In this document: positions 4,437-8,884 of the stretch, in pieces
Layout of the letters: every line of letters starts with the position of its first letter
Position numbering within the stretch: position 1 is the stretch's first letter
From: Cytophagales bacterium
GTDB lineage: Bacteria; Bacteroidota; Bacteroidia; Cytophagales; UBA9547
Direction: 5' to 3'
Assembly (NCBI GenBank): GCA_013298205.1
Contig: JAAFJZ010000083.1
Span: 1 to 8,884 of the forward strand
DNA length: 8,884 bases
Made by a program: the position numbers and the translations under genes
Notes under the pieces: model-generated
What the model saw: only the letters and a program-made list of their open reading frames with translations
What the model was told of the DNA's origin: nothing
Database searches by the model: none

Positions 4437-7334
4437 CTAATCTTTCATTTTTTTATTTTCGTCACTAAAAATACCATCAAAAGTAATGGCTAAATAATAT
4501 AAACCTCCTATTGTTGGGCCTGCAGCATACTGTATGTAACGATTGTTAAGTAAATTAGAAGCACCTAATTTGGCAGTAGCTAATAAACTAGGCACTTTAT
4601 AGGTAATTTGGGCATCTAAAGTCCAAAAACTTGGCACGATACCATTTGCTAGCGGACTTTCCCACAAAAAGGAATCTTGCCATCTCCAAACCACATTAAA
4701 GCCTAAGTTTTTTATGATTTCTTTATTTCCAAATGAAAGATTGGTTGAAAACCTTGGGGTATTAAACCCTGTTACAAACACATCAGGAGTACTATTATTA
4801 ACCAAATCGTTATAATTCAAATTTCCTGATATGTTCCATTTGGGCTGAAAATGGTAGCTTAATCTCAAGCCACTTCCATAATTATAATAAGTGTTTTTAG
4901 CATTTGTAAATACCCTGTAGCGAGTTTGTGTGTTTCTATTGAGCATGGCTAAAGTCGCAGCATCACTTCCTGTTATAGCTGCATTTGGAACAGAAACTTC
5001 TACTTGACCTAAAAAACCTGAATATTGATTAAGATAAGTGTCAAAATCTATTACAAAACTATTAGCAAATAAGATAGCTTTATATCCCAATTCTATAGAC
5101 CTGATTTCTTCAGGTTGAGTGGCTCCAAGATTAGATTTTACTAATTTACCTACTTGATTTAATGCTGCCTGATTTTGTGAAATCCCATTTGCAATTTCTG
5201 TATTAACAGCGTTGTTAAAATCGTTTACAGAAGCCAAAGTATATGAATTATCCAAGTAACCTAAACCTTCATTGATTCTTGTCAAACCTCCTACTCTTCT
5301 TACATTGCCGTTATTTACATAAGAAAGAGCTTCAAAAAGAGCGGGAAACCTAAACCCATTTTGAAGAGAGAACCTAAAACTATGGTTTTGTGAGGGGGTG
5401 TAAACAACGGCAAGCCTTGGATTAAATTTGCCTTCAAACTCAAAGTTTTTATCGTATCTAAATGACGCAACGAATTTTAATCTGTCATTTAATATTCTTT
5501 TGGTAGCTTGCACAAAAGCCCCCACTTTGCTATAATAGACATTGTTTCCGCCTGGTTTATTTCTATCAGCTATAGGGCGAGAAAAATCCACAAAGTTGTT
5601 GCCATCAGGAATTACTTCATACATTCTAGCATCTGCCCCAACCAAAATATCTACATATTTCTTGGTAAGGTGGGTAAAATCGTATTGAAATTCGCTATGG
5701 TACATACGGCTATTTTGTATTAAAGCAGCTCCTCCCGTAGCGGGTGCACCCGCTACGTTGCTCGCATGATCCCAATTGTTTATACTAATAATCTTATTTT
5801 TCATTTCGTCAAAAGTCTCAGAGCCAGGCTGAAATCTGTTTCTATCTGCAAAATCTCTAGCCAAAAGATTGGCTGTGTTCAAATTTGTGCCATTATTTAG
5901 CGCATTTTGTAAAGTAGTTTTGTAATCTGCCCCCCATGTGGAATTAGATGAACTTGTTAAATCTAAGTTGTCAGCTAGCGCTTTTAAATTATATGAATTC
6001 CCTGTATTTTCTAAAGAAATATAATTATTAAAAGTAAAATATTTTGATTTTAATTCCAACTTATGAATCTGCACATTTGTACCATTAAGTCTTATTTTAT
6101 TTCCTCTTTGAAAAGTTCCATCCATCACTCCTACTCTATAAGTATAAGAAAGTTCTAAATTTTCTTTTAGCTTGTAATGAATCGAACCATCAAATTTAAG
6201 GTTAGAAACTACCGCCTCCGTTAAATCTTTCTCCCAAAAACCTGTTCTTCGTACATTGAAAGTCTGATTTTTCCCATTGTATAATACAGAAACAGGAATA
6301 TTATTATTATTTTCATCTCCGTATTTATTCCAAGCATCATAAGCTACATTATTTGCTCCCGACTGAAATTGAGGGAATCTAGGATTTGATAAACTATATG
6401 CATTTTGGTCTGTAGGATTTGACGAAACCCAATCTGTTCCTCTCATATAGCTCATATTGAGTTTGAAAGCCAATTTTTCATTTAAAACCTTAGCCATTCT
6501 TACAGCCGTTTCAGACAAAATACTAAAAGGGCGATCTTTTCCATCAACGTGATTTGCGCCAACTTTTTGGTAAATACTCAAGCCTTGGTATCTGAATGGA
6601 TTTTTGGTAAACATATTTGCCATACCATTTATTGCATTCATTCCATAAAGAGCTGAAGCCGCTCCAGGTGTAATTTCTACCGTTTCTATATCTAATTCTG
6701 TAGGTCCTATAGTATTGCCAAGAGGTACGCCCAAAGTAGCAGCTTGCATATCCACTCCATCTACCAATTGCATAAACCGAAAATTATTTGGCGCGTTGAA
6801 TCCTCGGGTATTAGGAACTTTAAAAGTAAGACTGGCTTGAGTCATTTGCACACCTTTTACATTTTCCAACGCATCGTAAAAAGAAGCTGAGGGCGATTCT
6901 CTGAGGGTTTTTATGTCCAATTTTTCAATCGAAACTGGGGATTGCATAATCCTTTCTTCTACTCTTGATGCTGTAACTACCACATCATTTAATTGTACAT
7001 TCTGTGAGCTAAGGTTAATCCTTATTTCTTGATTTGGATCTTTAATTATATATTCTTGTGTTTCATATCCAACATAAGAAACGACCAAAGTGAAAGGGTA
7101 AGATAGTTTTGTACGTATTTTAAATTTACCATCAGCATCAGTGGCTGCACCGTTGGACGTTCCTTTTACTACCAAAGTTACTCCAATAAGAGTTTCTTTG
7201 GTTTGAATGTCTTTAATTTGACCTGATATTTCTACAAGATTATTTTGAGCTGATAGATTTTGAATTGAAATAATAAGTATAAATATGAAGTAAATAGATG
7301 TTCTTGAATATATAATAATGTGTTTTATTTTCAT
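4437..7334 (-). CDS. TonB-dependent outer-membrane receptor with carboxypeptidase-regulatory-like domain
   Basis: This is an energy-dependent outer-membrane importer driven by TonB-ExbBD. It has 965 residues. A signal peptide (1-30) ends in LSAQ. A carboxypeptidase-regulatory-like domain covers about 35-110 (ISGQIKDIQTKETLIGVTL, then DADGKF and SYVGYETQ). The plug domain starts near VVVTASRVEERI at 118 and includes NTRGFNAPNNFRFMQLVDGV and VEITPGAASALYGMNAING, the classic plug end. The remainder, about 250-956, is the beta barrel. No SusD-like gene lies next to it, so it does not form a visible SusCD glycan pair, and the substrate is unknown. The last strand, YYLAITFDGIF, would give the usual terminal Phe, yet nine hydrophilic residues (SDENKKMKD) follow. 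One extra T in the T run at that point would place TAG directly after the Phe. The start is set by the signal peptide. Confidence 0.95.
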   Translation of the reverse strand: MKIKHIIIYSRTSIYFIFILIISIQNLSAQNNLVEISGQIKDIQTKETLIGVTLVVKGTSNGAATDADGKFKIRTKLSYPFTLVVSYVGYETQEYIIKDPNQEIRINLSSQNVQLNDVVVTASRVEERIMQSPVSIEKLDIKTLRESPSASFYDALENVKGVQMTQASLTFKVPNTRGFNAPNNFRFMQLVDGVDMQAATLGVPLGNTIGPTELDIETVEITPGAASALYGMNAINGMANMFTKNPFRYQGLSIYQKVGANHVDGKDRPFSILSETAVRMAKVLNEKLAFKLNMSYMRGTDWVSSNPTDQNAYSLSNPRFPQFQSGANNVAYDAWNKYGDENNNNIPVSVLYNGKNQTFNVRRTGFWEKDLTEAVVSNLKFDGSIHYKLKENLELSYTYRVGVMDGTFQRGNKIRLNGTNVQIHKLELKSKYFTFNNYISLENTGNSYNLKALADNLDLTSSSNSTWGADYKTTLQNALNNGTNLNTANLLARDFADRNRFQPGSETFDEMKNKIISINNWDHASNVAGAPATGGAALIQNSRMYHSEFQYDFTHLTKKYVDILVGADARMYEVIPDGNNFVDFSRPIADRNKPGGNNVYYSKVGAFVQATKRILNDRLKFVASFRYDKNFEFEGKFNPRLAVVYTPSQNHSFRFSLQNGFRFPALFEALSYVNNGNVRRVGGLTRINEGLGYLDNSYTLASVNDFNNAVNTEIANGISQNQAALNQVGKLVKSNLGATQPEEIRSIELGYKAILFANSFVIDFDTYLNQYSGFLGQVEVSVPNAAITGSDAATLAMLNRNTQTRYRVFTNAKNTYYNYGSGLRLSYHFQPKWNISGNLNYNDLVNNSTPDVFVTGFNTPRFSTNLSFGNKEIIKNLGFNVVWRWQDSFLWESPLANGIVPSFWTLDAQITYKVPSLLATAKLGASNLLNNRYIQYAAGPTIGGLYYLAITFDGIFSDENKKMKD

Positions 7335-7387
7335 GATATAGGTAAATGAAATAGTTTGATAGATTTATAAATAGAGATTTGCTTTGA

Positions 7388-7408
7388 TTGTCTTTATGTA
7401 TAAGACAA
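7388..7408. repeat. Inverted repeat TTGTCTT-N7-AAGACAA over the expected receptor start site
   Basis: TTGTCTT (7388-7394) and AAGACAA (7402-7408) are perfect 7-bp arms separated by 7 bases. The pair spans the end of the putative -7 element and the expected transcription start, a usual place for a repressor operator. It could also fold as a hairpin in the first bases of the leader. Confidence 0.38.
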
Positions 7409-7433
7409 ATGAAATTAGTTACCGCTTGTGCAA
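7406..7433 (-). promoter_or_regulatory. Possible promoter of the TonB-dependent receptor gene
   Basis: On the minus strand, TTCATTTG (7413-7406) matches TAnnTTTG at five of six fixed positions. TTG triplets lie 17 and 20 bases upstream (7433-7431 and 7436-7434), inside the TTG-N17-23 spacing described for Flavobacterium promoters. The leader would be about 65 nt. The repeated TTGTTG makes the exact -33 uncertain. Confidence 0.35.
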
Positions 7434-7479
7434 CAACAAATATGCAATCGAATAAAAGAAGTTTTTATAATCATAATGC

Positions 7480-7516
7480 AATAATATTTATTTTGTTTAA
7501 CAAAAAAAATATTATT
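7480..7516. repeat. 37-bp near-perfect inverted repeat (18-bp arms, one mismatch)
   Basis: Left arm AATAATATTTATTTTGTT (7480-7497) pairs with right arm AACAAAAAAAATATTATT (7499-7516) at 17 of 18 positions, with one base between. In RNA it would form a long A-U hairpin. It lies about 145 bases upstream of the receptor start and about 295 bases after the thioredoxin stop, so it may be an operator or a terminator between the two units. Confidence 0.5.
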
Positions 7517-7563
7517 CCGAAAAATTTAAAATTTTAAAATAAAAATAAAGTATTTTCAATTAA

Positions 7564-7606
7564 ATAAAACTTAAACAAAATATTAATTTACTTTTTTAAG
7601 TTTTAT
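7564..7606. repeat. 12-bp perfect inverted repeat with 19-base loop
   Basis: ATAAAACTTAAA (7564-7575) is the exact reverse complement of TTTAAGTTTTAT (7595-7606). It contains two G:C pairs in an otherwise A+T stem. It may help end transcription from the thioredoxin operon, but no long T run follows on the minus strand. Confidence 0.35.
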
Positions 7607-7809
7607 GTATTAAATATTTTTTAAAGTAAAAATATTAAAATTAATTCATTACAAACCCGATATAGTAATTAATTAAAAAAAATACTGACTAAATTCATAA
7701 CAAAGCAGGTTTGATTTTAAAGAAAACTTGAAATTTTGATATTGAATTGGAATTTAAAACTTAATAAACGAAACAAAAAACTAACAAAAATTTACCTAAC
7801 TACAAAAAT

Positions 7810-8709
7810 CTATTTTGATACTTTAGTTACATAGTCATTAACAGAAACATAATAATCTCCTTTAGGCAAATCTTTCAAGTTTATTGAGATACCTTTTCCC
7901 CTTTTAATTACAAGTCCACTAGAAGAGAAGACTTCAAAATCTGATTCAATTGTAAAAAACACATGATTTTCATCGGTCATTCTTATATTTTCAAGAATAT
8001 ATTTTGGCTTAGTTTTTTTAATTGCATCCACTTTCCCATCATAAAATAGGTTATAGTTGCCAACCTCAAACTTCTCTAAATTAATAAATGAATCTTTTCC
8101 TTTAAAAACTTCTTTATCATCCATTGTCTTGATTTGGTAAGCACTCGATTTTGAAAAATATATGTAGTTTGATGAACTTAATGGGAACGCTCGAGAAGTA
8201 TTGAGTAAATATTTTTTCAATAACTTTTCAATATCATAAACTGCAGGGTTTATGGCAATAATAGACCCATTTTCATTTAACAAATACGAAGTTGGCAAAG
8301 CATCTACTTGATATGTTTTTACAATTGGCGATTCCCATTCTTTCCAATCCGATAAATGCAATTTCCAAGGAATTTGAATTTCCTCAATTGCCTCCAAAAG
8401 TTTTTCTTTCTTTTTATCAAGTGAAATAGATACAATTTCAAATCCTAGTGGGTGATATTTAGGATAAACATCTAGCATATCCTCATTCATTTCTCTACAG
8501 GGTCCACACCAAGATGCCCAAAAGTCTACAAGTATTATTTTGCCTTTATGAGAACTTAAACTGACAGAATGTCCATTTAAGTCCGTTAAATTAAAGTCGG
8601 GTGCTGAAGAGCCCAATGCCAAACCATTCATCCCAAAACGATTTGGAATTGTGCTTGCACTAGTAAAAAATATAATAATTATTAAAAACGTACTAACTTT
8701 CCTAAGCAT
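7810..8709 (-). CDS. Exported TlpA/ResA-type thioredoxin with two tandem beta-rich C-terminal modules
   Basis: This is probably a thiol-disulfide reductase of the periplasm, outer membrane or cell surface. It has 299 residues. A signal peptide (1 to about 19) ends near TSAS. The AhpC/TSA-type thioredoxin domain covers about 32-168: APDFNLTDLNGHSVSL, the active site WASWCGPC (Cys68, Cys71) and the cis-proline loop ALPTSYLL (Pro139). Such proteins usually end here. This one has some 130 more residues containing two ungapped 42-residue repeats, 191-232 and 258-299, that share an INL...G.Y pattern. The second, with LPKGDYYVSVNDYVTKVSK at the very C-terminus, resembles the end of type IX secretion sorting domains. 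The gene starts 3 bases after the TGA of the upstream beta-barrel gene, so the two are co-transcribed and perhaps translationally coupled. The thioredoxin call is secure; the tail's role is inferred. Confidence 0.93.
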   Translation of the reverse strand: MLRKVSTFLIIIIFFTSASTIPNRFGMNGLALGSSAPDFNLTDLNGHSVSLSSHKGKIILVDFWASWCGPCREMNEDMLDVYPKYHPLGFEIVSISLDKKKEKLLEAIEEIQIPWKLHLSDWKEWESPIVKTYQVDALPTSYLLNENGSIIAINPAVYDIEKLLKKYLLNTSRAFPLSSSNYIYFSKSSAYQIKTMDDKEVFKGKDSFINLEKFEVGNYNLFYDGKVDAIKKTKPKYILENIRMTDENHVFFTIESDFEVFSSSGLVIKRGKGISINLKDLPKGDYYVSVNDYVTKVSK

Positions 8710-8712
8710 ATT

Positions 8713-8884
8713 TCAAAAACTAAAGCCTAAAGTTAATAATAAATTGCTAAAAACATAATTTGTGTTCACAAAAGGCGGATTGCCTAAATTTGGAATCGAA
8801 CTTTCAGGATTTAAAGTATAAGGAGTATAGCCTCGATTGTACGCTTTTCTCATGTAAGCTAAATCGCAAAAGAAATTTTTACCT
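8713..8884 (-). CDS. Outer-membrane beta-barrel protein, C-terminal 56 residues, enters from the right edge
   Basis: The minus-strand frame is open from the edge (complete codons from 8883) to a TGA at 8715-8713. The 56 residues have the alternating pattern of barrel strands, beginning GKNFFCDLAYMRKAYNRGYT. The final strand, NYVFSNLLLTLGFSF, ends in the terminal Phe recognised by the BAM machinery. The middle is rich in Pro and Asn (TLNPESSIPNLGNPPF), like a surface loop or turn. The family cannot be named from so little; a transport porin or FadL-like barrel is possible. The gene is directly followed by the thioredoxin ATG, which shows both that they are one transcript and that TGA is a working stop codon in this genome. 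Confidence 0.75.
   Translation of the reverse strand, partial: GKNFFCDLAYMRKAYNRGYTPYTLNPESSIPNLGNPPFVNTNYVFSNLLLTLGFSF

Larger units (their letters stand above)
7335..7809. other. A+T-rich intergenic region between thioredoxin and receptor genes
   Basis: These 475 bases hold no recognisable gene on either strand. The right part (about 7500-7760) is almost pure A and T with many stops. The left part holds the putative receptor promoter and its inverted repeat. Two further inverted repeats (7480-7516 and 7564-7606) are listed separately. No G+C-rich terminator stem follows the thioredoxin gene. Confidence 0.6.

Noticed and set aside
5508..5723. Plus-strand open frame of 71 codons inside the receptor
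   Set aside because: It is antisense to a well-conserved TonB-dependent receptor with no own signals or domain.
4437..7334. SusC of a SusCD polysaccharide utilisation locus
   Set aside because: No SusD-like lipoprotein or glycoside hydrolase is adjacent, and the protein's plug sequence and length fit a stand-alone TonB-dependent receptor.
7500..7760. Small RNA or small protein in the long gene-free stretch
   Set aside because: The sequence is nearly pure A and T with frequent stops in all frames and no stable G+C-containing fold or recognisable promoter pair that would support a discrete gene.

Overview
The window looks like a low-GC member of the Bacteroidota. The signs are a long TonB-dependent receptor with an N-terminal carboxypeptidase-regulatory-like domain, genes without clear Shine-Dalgarno sequences, promoter elements matching TAnnTTTG, an MFP/RND efflux pair of the type common in this phylum, and a secreted thioredoxin whose tail resembles a type IX secretion C-terminal domain. 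Every gene I can support lies on the minus strand, so transcription runs from right to left.

Layout in the direction of transcription. (1) 8884-7810: the last 56 codons of an outer-membrane beta-barrel protein, then 3 bases later an exported TlpA-type thioredoxin with two tandem beta-rich modules at its C-terminus. (2) 7809-7335: an A+T-rich gene-free stretch holding two inverted repeats and a plausible promoter with an inverted repeat over its start site. (3) 7334-4437: a complete TonB-dependent receptor with no SusD-like partner in view. (4) 4436-4105: an A+T-rich gap with an 18-bp perfect palindrome. (5) 4104-2558: a membrane-bound GAF sensor that ends in a histidine-kinase dimerisation/phosphoacceptor domain with no ATPase domain. 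It is broken by an in-frame TGA and apparently by a one-base loss in a T run at its start. (6) 2557-2381: a compact regulatory region with four ATTAAA copies spaced exactly 11 bp apart, abutting a TAnnTTTG element. (7) 2380-1283 and 1248-1: a lipoprotein membrane-fusion subunit and the N-terminal 416 residues of its RND pump, as an operon running off the left edge.

The efflux pair would pump substrates across the envelope, and an outer-membrane channel gene probably follows beyond the left edge. The 11-bp direct repeats at the -33 position suggest control by an OmpR/PhoB-type response regulator that is not encoded here. The broken sensor is the most unusual protein: its architecture points to signal input plus phosphotransfer without its own kinase activity. 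TGA is a real stop in this genome, because the beta-barrel gene ends with TGA immediately before the thioredoxin start, so recoding does not explain the interruption. The case for an undescribed system is modest. The most testable items are the efflux operator array, the ATPase-less sensor and the thioredoxin with a doubled tail.
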